Positions 11,501 through 22,655 of a stretch of 64,000 nucleotides of DNA are shown piece after piece. Position 1 is the stretch's first letter; each line of letters begins with the position of its first letter. Origin of the DNA: Gliomastix tumulicola. Lineage: Eukaryota > Ascomycota > Sordariomycetes > Hypocreales > Bionectriaceae. Both the position numbers and the translations under genes were made by a program. Location of the stretch: assembly GCA_001599755.1 (NCBI GenBank), contig BCHX01000002.1:3888330-3952329 (forward strand). Reading direction: 5' to 3'. The notes beneath the pieces were generated by a model, which did no database searches, was not told where the DNA came from, and saw only the letters and a list, made by a program, of their open reading frames with translations.

Positions 11501-14264
11501 GTCGGAGAACAGACGCACCGAGGAGTTCAGAAACTCAAATCGGCTCGTTGCGAGGTCCAGGTTTCCAACAAGCCTGGTCAGCTTTCCAGCCCTCGAGTCT
11601 GTGTTGAGCAAGTCGCATCGAGCCAAGTATGACCATACTCGACTCGGGTGCTCTGGGAGAATCGCATGGAGGAACTGTACGCAAGAGTTGAGCACCTCGA
11701 CGGCGACATTGTCAGTCGCGGCATATTCGTCCTGCAGGTACGAGTCCATGATGTCGCAGACAATAGTGATGAGGTCCTTGCCTCCGAAGATATTCTGGCT
11801 CGCGTCTTCGATAATACCACCTTCTCGCGAAGCCACAGCGAGCCCGTTGCTAGTATCCTTGCTCTTATCGTGGTCAACGCGTATTAATGTCGCGAAGAGA
11901 GCAATGATTTCCGTAACCTCGTCAGGCTGCAGTGGCCTCAGCAGGCTCTGGTAGCGCTCCGGCGCAACATGCATCTCCAACCGTCGGCCCAGCAGCGCGA
12001 GCGTGGAGTGAGTATGCTCCAGCTTGGTTGTTCGTCCAGTGATAAAAACACCAGTCGTTCCAGCAGGGATGATGCACATATCATCTTCAGTCTGCCTCCT
12101 TCTCCAGGATGATGACGCAGAGATCAGCGGCAAATCCTCAACCAAGCAGAAGACATCATCTTCAATCAGTTCGTACTGCATTGAAGACGGTTGCAGGTCG
12201 AGAGTAAGCGACGGTGTGCTTTTAAGGGTCCCCAGAACCAGCGAAGCATGGTCTTCGTCGTCACCATATGGAGGGGCGGTGCATAGGGCCCGGCACAGTG
12301 TCAGGAAAGGGAGGAACTCATAGGGGTATCCCTCGAGCGCAGGTCTCAGATATTGTGCCAGCAAGTTCGGATTGTAAAGCATGACTGAGCGGATATCCTG
12401 TGCTGGCGGGAAACTCCGGCCATCGACGAGGCTCCAATATCCTTGATCAACCGTTAGAAGTGTGATAAGAGCGTTGACGGGTTCGGTGGCGTAGCCGATG
12501 GCCGAGTATGACACCTCAAGCAGCTCCAGGAAGAGAATTCGAATGGTACTAGCGGTGAGAGGCGCGAGACTGTCGTCGGACGCCATGGCTGATATGATGT
12601 TGTACACTTGGCCGTGATAAGAAACCATCTTCCCAAGCTGAGCAACGACTGACATATCCTTGGTCGGGAATGACGCTTGGAGGAAATCATCGTACTTTGA
12701 CGGCTCAATAGAGAAGACACTCCCAGCCGAGTTTCTTCGTCCAGCAAACGGGCGTGCATCAGGTGGTGCCTCGAACTTAGCGCGGGCACTTTGCAACATC
12801 TGATTGTCGCGCTTTTCCGTCCTCTCTGCCAAGGATTGAGCCATCTCGAGGACAATATTAGCCCACGTGAAGATAACTGGATAGGCGGCCACAATGTTGG
12901 CATCGGCAACAGCCACGATGATTTCGTGGACATGCTCGAGGACCCCAGAGGAGACGATATACGCATCCTCGTCCTTGGACTCGCCACTCCGGATGTGCTC
13001 GATGTCTCGCTCCTCCAGAAATCTCAGGGACAACGACGGCTTCAGTAAAGCAATAGACACTGCGGATGCCAGAGTTTTCAGGGGCATTTCAAGCTCTGCG
13101 AGTTTTGGGTCGGGCTGTCCAAAGTCAGTTCAGTCCGAAAAATACATACGAGGGGTCACGATGTAGCTTACCGGTTGGAAACTTCCAAAGAATTGGTAGG
13201 TCGCCATGAGAGAAAACCATTTGGTGACTGCAGCTGAAGGCACATGATCCTCTGCGCTTGCATCTGCGAGATGCAGGATAACGGACAACAGATGCACCGC
13301 CTCGGTCATTGTCGTGTAAACCCAGTCCACCTCGACCTCCTCGTTGAGTATCAGCTTGTCGTCTGTCAAATCTAGCAAGCCTTTCTCAAGGCCAGCCAAC
13401 AACTTGCTGAGAGCCTCCAAATAGACGGGCAGCGAGGTGTTAACTTCTTCTTTGACGGGAACTGATAAATGCAAACGGTAAAGGTTAGACAGCTTTCGGT
13501 CGACGCGTGTAAAGATAGGAAGTCGGTCGTAGATCTTGAGAGAATAGGCATAATCCGCTACCATCGTAAAGAACCGACGTTCGGAGAAGTAAGTGTCGAT
13601 AAGTCGTCGCCTCCGTGCGTCGTCGCTCTCGAAATCAGCGAGGATTTTATCAGCATCCGGCGCGGTTGAAGCTCCCAAATCGGACATGAAGGATGCGCCT
13701 TGACCATGGCCGAGGCCTGCAGCCTCCGTCAAGTTTGTAGCATCGTGCGACGATAAGGGTCCGCGAAGATAGCTCGCCGGCCGGGATTGGAGCTCGACAA
13801 TGACGATCCGCAGCGCAGCGACGAGGTTGAGCTTAACATTCTTGCTGAGCCATTCGGAATCCCCCCTGACGAGGTGAATATCGATTCGATCGTGTCCTGC
13901 CGCGGTCACATTGATAGGAGCCGTCTTAGTTTCGTACTGCTTGTTTGTCGCATCGTCTGGTGCCGCGAAGACGGAGCTCGGGTCCTTGAGAAGCTCGTGG
14001 ACGTAGTCGTCGTCGAAGAAGTCAATGACATTGGGACTTTTCTGGCGCTGCCCTGAAACGTCCGAAAGCGCGGTCGCTACATGCTTCCACGAGCTGCAGA
14101 GGAGTCAGCTAAAAGGCTTTGACGTGGTGCAGGGTCGAACCCCAAGTTCACAATGGCCAACAGCGAGAGAGGGCGGGAGCTGGCAGCACTTACAGCAGCA
14201 CTCGGTCCCCAAAAAGGGACTCTTCAAGGGGAGGAAAGTAAACGCGATCGGAGACCGACGCCAT
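8515..14264 (-). CDS. NUP188: nucleoporin Nup188 of the inner ring
   Basis: Large alpha-helical scaffold protein of the nuclear pore inner ring. Exons on the minus strand: 14264-14194, 14093-13172, 13114-9917 and 9861-8515, giving 1845 residues, close to the size of Chaetomium Nup188. The N-terminus MASVSDRVYFPPLEE, the RRNSAGSVFSIE linker, NPWLGMSGKVLSKL, TSTWRFQSEE, SLLGYLG, LTGKSPREVIK, SAQNYWPWTIFSV and YIAETFAMQLYHAR match Nup188 and not the related Nup192. Fold and role are known from the family. All introns are under 110 bp with standard borders. The gene is divergent from trpC, whose ATG lies 658 bp away. No frameshift is seen. Confidence 0.93.
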
Positions 14265-14922
14265 GGCCAAGAGCGTCTGAGTCTGAGTGGCGGCCCGCAA
14301 GACGCATCCCCTTGGAATCTGATGAAGGTGTGCAGAGAATTGAAGATGAGCGCGTGAAGCTGCGTCGCGCGAACACCCAAAGCGAAGCTGTGACTTTTTC
14401 GTCAAAGGTACGTACCGACCAACAACAGCAATGAAGACCCGCAACAAAGCACTCCACGTCTGCGACCCACTGTAAGTCTTACGGACAATGCGCTGATTGG
14501 CTCTACGTCCGAGGTTCAGCCAATCGATAAGGGCGCCGATGCAAGTTTGTTTATTCAGCCCACCTTCTCACCTGTTGAACCCTGAGGGTTGGACACCGGC
14601 GTCGGAGCGGATTGTTGCATCGGTATAATAGAAGACATGGCAATGTCACCGCAATTCTTAGTGTCTGCTAGTAATAATACAGTTGCCGGCTACGAATGGC
14701 ACTCTCCAAGCCCATTGCTATTCTGACGAATCAAGTGAATCAATGGCTCGCCATTGAGGGTCCATTTTGAATCGAGTCACCACTCACCACCAACTCAGTC
14801 TCCTCCCTCGAACGGAGCTGATTCATCCGAATTACGAAACCTTTTTCCTCGTCAACATCTTTTCGTTTGGTCAGCCCAACTTCACCCTGGCCTCACCTCA
14901 CCCTCCATCAAGGCTGGCCAAG
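14265..14922. promoter_or_regulatory. divergent promoter region NUP188/trpC
   Basis: 658 bp between the two start codons. It contains CCAAT-type motifs in both orientations (GATTGG near 14490, AGCCAAT near 14517) and a GAGTCA half-site at 14774-14779. That half-site matches the core bound by Gcn4/Cpc1 regulators of amino-acid genes. These assignments rest on short motifs only and are inferences. Confidence 0.35.
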
Positions 14923-17255
14923 ATGTCGTCCGTCGATATTGTCGATCACTCTCCCCAGAAGCCAGAGCCTTCTCCCCCCGTCCCGACGGCGTCCAACCTC
15001 ATCTTCATCGACAACTATGACTCTTTCACCTGGAACATCTACCAGTACCTGGTGCTGGAGGGCGCGACTGTCCATGTCTTTCGCAATGACCAGATCACCC
15101 TAGATGAGCTCATTGCAAAGAAGCCTACGCAGCTCGTCATCAGTCCCGGACCTGGCCATCCAGAGACCGACTCTGGTGTTAGTCGAGATGCCATCAAGTA
15201 CTTTGCGGGCAAGATCCCTATTCTAGGTGTCTGCATGGGCCTGTGAGTGTCTGTCCCCTCTTGGCTCGTGTTATTTAGTATTCACAATCTTCCAGACAGT
15301 GCATCATCGACAGCTACGGAGGAGAGGTGGCCTCGGCAGGGGAGTGGCTTCACGGCAAGACTTCCCCGCTGTCTCATGACGCGAAAGGCGTCTTTGCTGG
15401 CCTTGCGCAAGATATTCCTGTGACGAGGTATCACTCCCTCGCTGGCACGCCTGTCTCCATCCCGCCGTCCCTCGAGGTCACCTCCTGGGTGGCCAAGCCT
15501 GATGGCTCTCCGGGTGTCATCCAGGGTGTTCGCCACCGAGAGTTCACGATGGAAGGCGTCCAGTTTCACCCCGAGAGTATCCTCACTGCTGAGGGACGTG
15601 TCATGTTCAGGAACTTCCTGCGCTGGCTCGGCGGGACCTGGGAAGAGAACGAGAAGCTACAGAAAGCGGCCAAGGCTGAGGCTGCCAAGCCGGCGCAGTC
15701 CAAGAGCAACAACATTCTGAAGCAGATCTACGCCAACAGAAAAGCCGCCGTCGAAGCTCAGAAGCTTATCCCCTCCCAGCGCATGGCCGACTTGGAAGCA
15801 GCATACAGCCTCAACGCTGCGCCGCCCTCGGTTCCCCTTGTCACGCGGCTCAAGCAGACCCCCTTCGATGTGGCCTTGATGGCCGAGATCAAGCGAGGCT
15901 CGCCTTCAAAGGGCATCTTTGCCCTCGAGATCAATGCTCCCGTTCAAGCCCATAAATATGCTTTGGCCGGCGCGAGTGTGATCTCAGTCCTGACCGAGCC
16001 TGAATGGTTCAAGGGCAGCATTGACGACCTCCGGGCTGTGCGACAGGTCCTCAACGGCATGCCCAATCGCCCAGCCATCTTGCGGAAAGAGTTCATCTTT
16101 GATGAATATCAGATCCTTGAGGGACGTCTGGCAGGTGCAGACACTGTCCTTCTCATTGTGAAGATGCTCGACGATGAGCTCCTAAAACGCCTGTATGACT
16201 ACTCTGTCTCGCTTGGAATGGAGCCCGTTGTCGAAGTGCAGAATGCTCCTGAGATGGAGAGGGCACTCAAGCTGGGCTCGAAGGTGATCGGAGTCAACAA
16301 TCGCAACCTGGAGAGCTTCGAGGTGGACATGAAGACGACCAGTCGACTGAGAAGCATGGTCCCTGAGAGCACCATCATCTGTGCTCTCAGCGGCATCAAC
16401 TCTCATGACGACGTCCTAGACTGCAAAAAGGACGGCGTCAACGCGGTTCTTGTTGGCGAGGCCATCATGCGAGCCCCTGACGCGACAGAGTTTATCAGCC
16501 AGCTGTGTGCTGGAACTCCCGCGCCAACTAAGAAGGGTGCGTCTCCGTCGCTCTTTGTGAAGATTTGCGGGACACGCAGTCCCGAGGCTGCGACAGAAGC
16601 TGTCGAGAATGGTGCCGACTTCGTTGGCGTTTGTCTCGTGCCGGGAGCGAAGCGATGCATCTCCCATGAGACCGCTCTGGCCATCTCCAAGGCTGTTCAC
16701 TCGTACACGGGATCCATTCCCTCCGCGACCGAAGCGGCAATTCCTCCCAAGGGAGCCACGGACTTTTTTTCTGCTGCGCAAGGCAGATTATCTGGCAAGA
16801 AACCCCGTCTAGTGGGCATCTTCCAAAACCAGCCGTTGTCCGAGGTCCTCGAGAAGCAGAAGACGTACGATCTCGATCTTGTCCAGCTCCACGGTGACGA
16901 GCCTCTAGAGTGGGCGAACCTGATCCCGGTGCCCGTGATCCGGGCCTTCAAGCCAGGACATCCCGGGATCGGTGCGCGGGGTTATCACACGATACCTCTC
17001 CTCGACTCAGGCGCCGGGTCAGGCAAGCTGATCGACGTGTCTAAGGTCGAGTCTGCTCTGCGCCGTGACCCTGAGCTGCGTGTCTTCCTAGCTGGAGGGC
17101 TGAATCCCGACAACGTCGCGGAGGCCGTCACTGCTCTTGGAGACCTGTCGAGCCGGGTTCTCGGTGTCGATGTGAGTAGTGGTGTTGAGGAGGACGGGAA
17201 GCAGAGCTTGCCCAAGATTACGGCGTTCATCAAAAACTCGAAGTCGATTCGGTAG
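14923..17255 (+). CDS. trpC: trifunctional tryptophan enzyme: glutamine amidotransferase / indole-3-glycerol-phosphate synthase / PRA isomerase
   Basis: Supplies three activities of tryptophan synthesis: the amidotransferase subunit of anthranilate synthase, phosphoribosylanthranilate isomerase and indole-3-glycerol-phosphate synthase. Exons 14923-15242 and 15296-17255 give 759 residues, typical of filamentous ascomycetes. Domain order: class I amidotransferase (about 25-220) with FIDNYDSFTWN, SPGPGHP, nucleophile C104 in GVCMG and H198 in FHPES; IGPS (about 235-500) with AEIKRGSPSKG, LRKEFIFDEYQI and GVNNRNLESF; PRAI (about 510-759) with VKICGT, FVGVCLVPGAKR and FLAGGLNPDNV. The single intron splits the codon after the nucleophile motif. 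The ATG at 14923 starts a short unconserved leader before SNLIFIDNYDS; further in-frame codons upstream are 5' leader. All catalytic segments look intact. Confidence 0.96.
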
Positions 17256-17688
17256 ATTTTGCTCAATTTTCAATACACTCATCACGTTTCTTTTGCACCA
17301 GTCCCAGTGGGTGAAATTCAGCCATATAACACTGACCGCTTCACCGCTGTTCAGCGCCAGAATCTATAGGGGCACATACACACTCAGCCTCTGCAAACAC
17401 AGGCAGTCCCGCTCTGTGTTGAGAAACAACCTCCACCACTAACATTCAGTCTCGTTTTCAACGCCCTGGACGCTCACTCCCGGACAACTCTCCTGCCTCA
17501 ACATCGATCTCTCATCCGAATATTTTGCGCCCTGACTTCGCTTGCAGTTCGTACTTCTTCTCATTCTTTAATTCGAGTCCGATATTCCTAGTAATGACTG
17601 TTTCTTGCGTCTGATCAACCGCCAATGTGTTCCCTCTTCTGTCCAATGACAACCTAGGACCTTTTCATCTCTCCATGACACACAAATC
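17256..17688. other. intergenic between trpC and BRCT gene
   Basis: 433 bp holding the trpC 3' UTR and the promoter of the tandem downstream gene. It is pyrimidine-rich toward the second gene (17450-17640). No ORF of note. Confidence 0.6.
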
Positions 17689-19324
17689 ATGGTCCGCCAG
17701 ATCTTCAAGAACAAGGTCATCGCGGCCGCGGGGCCCCTGCCTGGTCATCTAACCGTCCAGAATCTACAGCAATGGACGAAGATCCGCAAGGGTCGGTTCT
17801 CGACCAAGATTGACGACCACGTCACTCATCTGCTCTGCTCCCGGGAGCAGTTTCGGAAAGACGTCCCCAAAGGTCTGACATATCCATTCTAAACCAAATG
17901 GTCTTTTCCAGTTTTTGCCATCTTCAGTGACCGACTGTCGCTGACTTAGATATCTATCAACCCAGATTTGAGGCGCAGGAGAGGCCTTCACATCGTTCAC
18001 TATGACTGGTTTGAATTCTCAACCGTCGCAGAGAAGAAACTGCCGGAGAGGGAGTACTCGATGACAAACCACATGGCTCAAGAGCGAGCCAAAGCTCGAG
18101 AGCAAGCTCGGAAAGAAAAGGCCAAGAGAGATGCGGAGAAGTTTGTCAACACAGGTAGTCATCTCCTTCCTCTTGTCTGCCTGATACATGAGAGGATCGT
18201 CTGACAGAGTCCAGAGATGTTCCACATCTACCGCGATGATTGCTTCTTCCCCTATCAAGTCGACATCACCAGAGATGACGAGGCCGAAGGAAGAAAAGGT
18301 CAACGATACACCCTCTGTGTAAGTTCCAAGCCCCTTGGATATCGTGCCCCCTTCCGTTACTCACTCTGTACCTCCCAGATCTGGGAGTCGAATGCATGGC
18401 CACACTTGTACTGGTTCACGGCCAAGTTTATGAGGAAGAAGGGGGACAGCCAGCCGGTCTACCTCAGAGAAAGTCCCTGCTCGGGCATGCTCAAGGACGA
18501 GATGGCCCGCTTCAAGAGGTTCTTCAAGCAGAAGACGGACATTGACTGGGACGAGAGGGTGACCAGGCAGATGACCACGTCCCCGGACAAGTTCCAGTAT
18601 ACGCCTCCGGTAAGCTCATTACCGAGCTGTTCCTCTTACTTCACAACTCTTCTAATGTCTTGATGTACAGACCGGAGGGAAGCCAGTTGGGTGGCTGCCG
18701 CATAGCTTCGACTACTGTCTCGAGATCAATGCCAAGATCCGTGGCCTCCCTTGGCCTCCTGTGGAAGAAACTGAGGCGAAGGGCCCTGCTGAGATTACCC
18801 TTGGTCTTCCGACACCAACAAGCAGTGTCAACGAGGAGCTCATGCCCACAGCCAACACTTCCACTATCAACAATCAGCCCTGCGAGGGTGACTCTCTGAA
18901 ACGTCCTGTTTTGCCTCCATCCCCCGAAGGGCTAAGAGTTGAGGTAGCAAGTCCCCGACTATCAAAGGAAGAAACAAGTGCTCTTTCTCTTGAAGGCAGA
19001 AAAGCCGGGGCTGAACCATCCGAGCCCCATGATCATCAGCCACCCAGTACCCAGACGGGGAAACCATCCAAGGACGGAGGCGTTTGCCGTAGCCTTTTAA
19101 GCTCATCCTCCCACTCTAGAGCGACTGGCTCGCCTTCCTCCGATACTCACGAAGAGCAATGGAGCCTCGATTTGGCGATCGACTCTGAGAGACTAGGCCA
19201 CGCGATCAACAGAGCCCTCCGCATTCCAGCGATCTGTTCCCTAGAGAATGATGACGAGGCGAATAACACTTCATTCTCACAAGCTCAGAGACAGATCTTG
19301 CCAATGAGCTTTGACTTTTCTTGA
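17689..19324 (+). CDS. BRCT-domain protein with a WGR-like second domain, no PARP catalytic domain
   Basis: Function unknown; a nuclear role in DNA repair or chromatin is inferred from the domains. Exons 17689-17872, 17966-18154, 18215-18318, 18379-18609 and 18671-19324 give 453 residues. Residues about 1-95 look like a BRCT domain (KNKVIAAAGPLPG, then VTHLLCSREQF, then LHIVHYDWFEFS). A basic helix rich in A, K, R and E follows. Residues about 125-235 then resemble the WGR domain of PARPs: an aromatic-rich YTLCIWESNAWPHLYWF strand pair and FKRFFKQKTDIDWDER, close to the KTKNDW-type end of WGR. The WGR triplet itself is absent. The rest (240-453) is S/P/E-rich and probably disordered. No ADP-ribosyltransferase signature is present. 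All introns are 60-93 bp and the joins keep one frame. Confidence 0.75.
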
Positions 19325-19619
19325 ACAAGCATCTCCAAAACAAATGTCCTTGGGCAGACTTTAGATTATAGACGCAAAGAGCCCCGTCTTTGCCTATACC
19401 AGATACCTAGGTTCTGGACGCCTTAGCTTAGCTGCCTTAGGATTCACAAGCGCAGGACGACAGATGGGAATCATTATCATCAAAGTCTAGCATAGATAGT
19501 CATACATGCCTCCCTTCCAGAAACACCAAGAAGCACGTGTATCCCAGAAACGCCCCGCCTTGCAATGTCAAAGTCCAGCCCATCGCCAGCCGATAGGAAA
19601 GCCAGAAAGCAGCAGGTGA

Positions 19620-20787
19620 TCAGAACCTCAGCTTCGGCAACGTAAACACCAGCAACACCAGCGCAATCATGAGCCCGTACACCATGGCATACAGCCGCAT
19701 CCTCCCGAAGAAGCCAGCACCCTCGGTCATCCGCTGCAGCATGCCCATCCTCCCCCTCGCGACCTCCATGCCCCTGCCGGTACGCTCCATGCCTTCGGTC
19801 GCCCGCGCCAGGACGTCCTTCTCCGTCTCGAGGCTGCTGTATATGCTCTGTTGCTGCTTCTTCATAGCCTTGGCCAGCAGGAAGACCTTGTCCGTCAAGT
19901 CCTCCCGCTCGGCCGCTTGCCTGTCGAGAATGGCCTCCGCGGTGGCGGTCGACGTCATCTCTGTGGTTGTTGCTGGTGTCGTCCCTGGCGCGCCCCGGCG
20001 GTTTGCGAAGAGGGCTGCGCGGGCGCTTGCGTAGGAGGAGGGGGAGTTGGGAGTGTGCGATCCGCTTGAGGGAGCGGAGTTCTCGATTCCGCGAGATCGG
20101 AGGGTTTGGGTCGTCCGCGTCGGCTCGTATTCGAAGGGCGCGCTTGTGGAAGGAACTGCTGTGGCTATTTGGATAGGTTCTGCCTCTGCCGTCGTCGTTG
20201 TCGGTGGTTGTTCTGGCTCCGAATACTCTGCTGAGTCCTGGCTCTCGCTCGGTGTATGTATGATCCCGGCAAGAACGTCCTCGCCATCAGATACCCCCTC
20301 GTCGCTGTGCTCGTCGTCGGCTGCCATCTACCCCCAACCAATCATTAGTCCTAGCTCCTCCGAGACCGCGATCGAACCTTCTCACCTTCTTGTAATCCTG
20401 CAACCTGTCCACCAGGGTATCGAGTATTTCCCGCTTCGTGTTCAGGTCGGCCTGCAACTCCGCCCTCCGTCGAGCGGCGAGAATGCCCATAGCATCCTTC
20501 TCCAGTCTAGTGAGGCTGTTCCTAGCATATTCGAGATTCTGCAAGGCAATGATACAGTCAGAGACAGGTACCCAATCGTTATAGGGAATAATTGAAGATT
20601 TTAAACGAACCGATCCCAGCTTCACGCGCTCGTATTCATCTGTGCGAAGTCGTCGCTCTCGGGCAGGGTCGGGATGTAGCACCGACTTCTGCAGTCGCGC
20701 CAGCAGGAAGCCAAGCTCGGCAGAAGATTGGTCGAACGAGGGGACGCTAGAGGGCGAAATAGGCGACGCATTGGATAGTCGAGCCAT
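19620..20787 (-). CDS. USE1: Use1-type ER SNARE
   Basis: Tail-anchored Qc-type SNARE acting with Sec20, Ufe1 and Sec22 in Golgi-to-ER transport. Exons on the minus strand: 20787-20611, 20538-20386 and 20327-19620, giving 345 residues. The N-terminal part has helical YARNSLTRLEKDA and LDTLVDRLQDYKK segments. The SNARE-like region (about 245-320) reads from REDLTDKVFLLAKAMK through VLARATEGMERTG to RMGMLQRMTE. A single hydrophobic anchor LYAMVYGLMIALVLLVF lies almost at the C-terminus, followed only by TLPKLRF. The first intron (72 bp) is a multiple of three without stops and has a weak GTTCGT donor, so retention would add 24 residues. The start at 20787 is the first ATG in frame; a GTG lies just upstream. 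The call rests on layout and SNARE pattern. Confidence 0.78.
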
Positions 20788-21693
20788 AGCTGTTATCCTC
20801 ACCTGCTCATAGTTGTAGCTGTTGCGATGTAGGGAGAGGATATCTTGTTGGTTTACAGTGACGTGGAGTTTCTTAGCAGCTACAACTGGGGCGTGCCAAG
20901 TGACATGTGGCTTTGGAGGGGCATGCTGGCCGCCGAAATAGGCAAGTCAGCCACACAAGCCACACTGTCAGCCACATATATCTCGCGACTTGTCTCAACT
21001 TCACTTTGCAATCCGTGACAGGTTCGCATAAACAAGACATTCGTCCACTGAGGGATGTTTTCTTAGGCACATGACCTGCTTTCCGAACAATCTACTATAT
21101 CAATTCGAGAGATCGAGGTTAAGGGTGGGCTTTTGGCTGCATGTATGGCTTTCAGTTCAACTGAAGCTGTATTCGACACGGCGCCACGAGCTCCTTCGGA
21201 ATAAGTCTTTCTCGCTACAGCAGGGGCGTGCTGGCCGGTGGATGAGGAATCTCTGACGATATGGCCCTCCTGATCTAGTTGCGAGGCAACGATCCCATTA
21301 TACAAGACCCAGATATGGAGCCCAGTACCATGTATTTGTCCATCGAGCGTGGGCTGAAGAGTTGTTGCCCTCCACCCATCCAATCGAACTTGTAAATAAT
21401 CCCGCCCAACCTGGAGGTGATTCACCACTTCGATGTTTTGGCACGGCGCGGTAGTCGCTGTTCCTCATAACCCAGGTTCGGGACAAATGATACCGGAAAC
21501 GACAAATCGCGGCCAGCATGTTAGACGTCCCTCACCCTTTCAAGGCAGCTTGGAAGAATGCCAGGCACCTCCACTGAAGCCCAAGTGTATACACACATCG
21601 GCAGCGCTGGACTACAGCTGGCATGACTCGTCCGAAGCCTAGATCCAATATCTTTGATCCAGAATATTGCGAATCGAGTGTACTCCTCGCCGC
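20788..21693. other. intergenic between USE1 and CWC21
   Basis: About 900 bp containing the USE1 promoter and CWC21 3' UTR; both genes read leftward. Short ORFs on both strands (up to about 120 codons) show no family features or codon bias. No gene is called. Confidence 0.55.
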
Positions 21694-22267
21694 TCAATCA
21701 TTGTCTTTTGTGTTCTCGGCCTCTTTCTCGAGCGCATTCCGCAGCCTCTCCTCCTGCTTCCTCCAGTGGCTTCCCTCCTCGTAATCGTTGCTGATCTTGA
21801 GCGCCTTTCTAAGCCGCTCGCTCTCTTTGATCTTGGCATCGGCCATCTCGTGGACCTGGTGTTCTTTGAAGTTTCGCCTCGGGCCCGCGCCCTTCTTCCC
21901 CGAGTTCATCTGCGCCAGAAGCTTCTGCCGCAGCTCATCGCACTGCTTGTCGATCTCGTCCTCGTCAACCCTTTATATGAAGTTAGCCATATTTATATCC
22001 CAGATACAGTAGAAGAAAGCAAATATGGGGTCCGTACTCTTCTTCCTCGAGCTTGTCCCTCAGTTCAAACACCTTGACCTCGATCTCCCGCTTGCGATCG
22101 TGCTCCAGGATCCCCTTATCCGGCTGCCGCTGCTTGTGCCGCAAGCTGTCGAGGTCCTTCGGGTACGGCGCGCCGTAGTCGCGGGGCCTCACCTGGGCGA
22201 GGTTGCGCTGGACATAGCCGGAAGTACCGCTCCCTCGGGGCGTCGAAAGCCCTACGTTGTCCGACAT
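21694..22267 (-). CDS. CWC21: pre-mRNA splicing factor Cwc21
   Basis: Spliceosome protein of the SRm300/Cwc21 family, which contacts Prp8 and Snu114 near the catalytic centre. Exons on the minus strand: 22267-22038 and 21970-21694, 168 residues. The N-terminus MSDNVGLSTPRGSGTSGYVQ and the following RPRDYGAP are near-invariant in the family. The cwf21 motif follows (KREIEVKVFELRDKLEE, then EIDKQCDELRQKLLAQ). The C-terminus is a basic and acidic helix (HEMADAKIKESERLRKAL). The intron splits the codon between the two halves of the cwf21 domain (phase 2). The start is the first ATG, with 388 bp to the divergent CDC123 start. Confidence 0.93.
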
Positions 22268-22655
22268 GGCTGTAGATACGATGGTAGGAATTGACTAGAA
22301 TCGAGTCGGGGTAATCGGTAAGCCCTTAGGTATGATGGTGATTCTGCGTGTTTCCTTTGTCGTCTGGGGAAGGCTGGTGATGATATATGCCAATATGGTT
22401 GGCAAAGGTCTAGATCTCTAGGAATTCCAGCCTAAATCGGAAAGCGGTGAGGCCCACTTCGTGTGGCAGAAAGTGTGGCGGGGCGACACCAGCTACCCTG
22501 AACTAAAAATTACACATAGAAAGTCGTCGACGACGATGAGTCAATGGCATATTGCCACTTAAAGACATCATTTCAACGCCAGTTCGTGTCTTCGGGACGA
22601 TATTCTGAGCGGAATCTATTCGAAAAACTGGCATAGGGAATTCGGAAACTGAATT
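22268..22655. promoter_or_regulatory. 388-bp divergent promoter CWC21/CDC123
   Basis: Space between two start codons read in opposite directions, so it must serve both genes. I see no clear TATA box or other strong motif in it. Confidence 0.45.

Noticed and set aside
14100..14160. GGTCGAACCCC stretch resembling a tRNA T-loop
   Set aside because: It lies in intron 1 of NUP188, and no acceptor stem, D-arm or anticodon arm could be drawn around it.
8515..14264. Nup192/Nup205 identity for the large nucleoporin
   Set aside because: Specific segments such as the start MASVSDRVYFPPLEE and SAQNYWPWTIFSV fit Nup188, and Nup192 hallmarks were not found.
20800..20810. Upstream ATG (20810) as USE1 start
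   Set aside because: It is out of frame with ARLSNA unless a 13-base intron is assumed, which is too short to be spliced.
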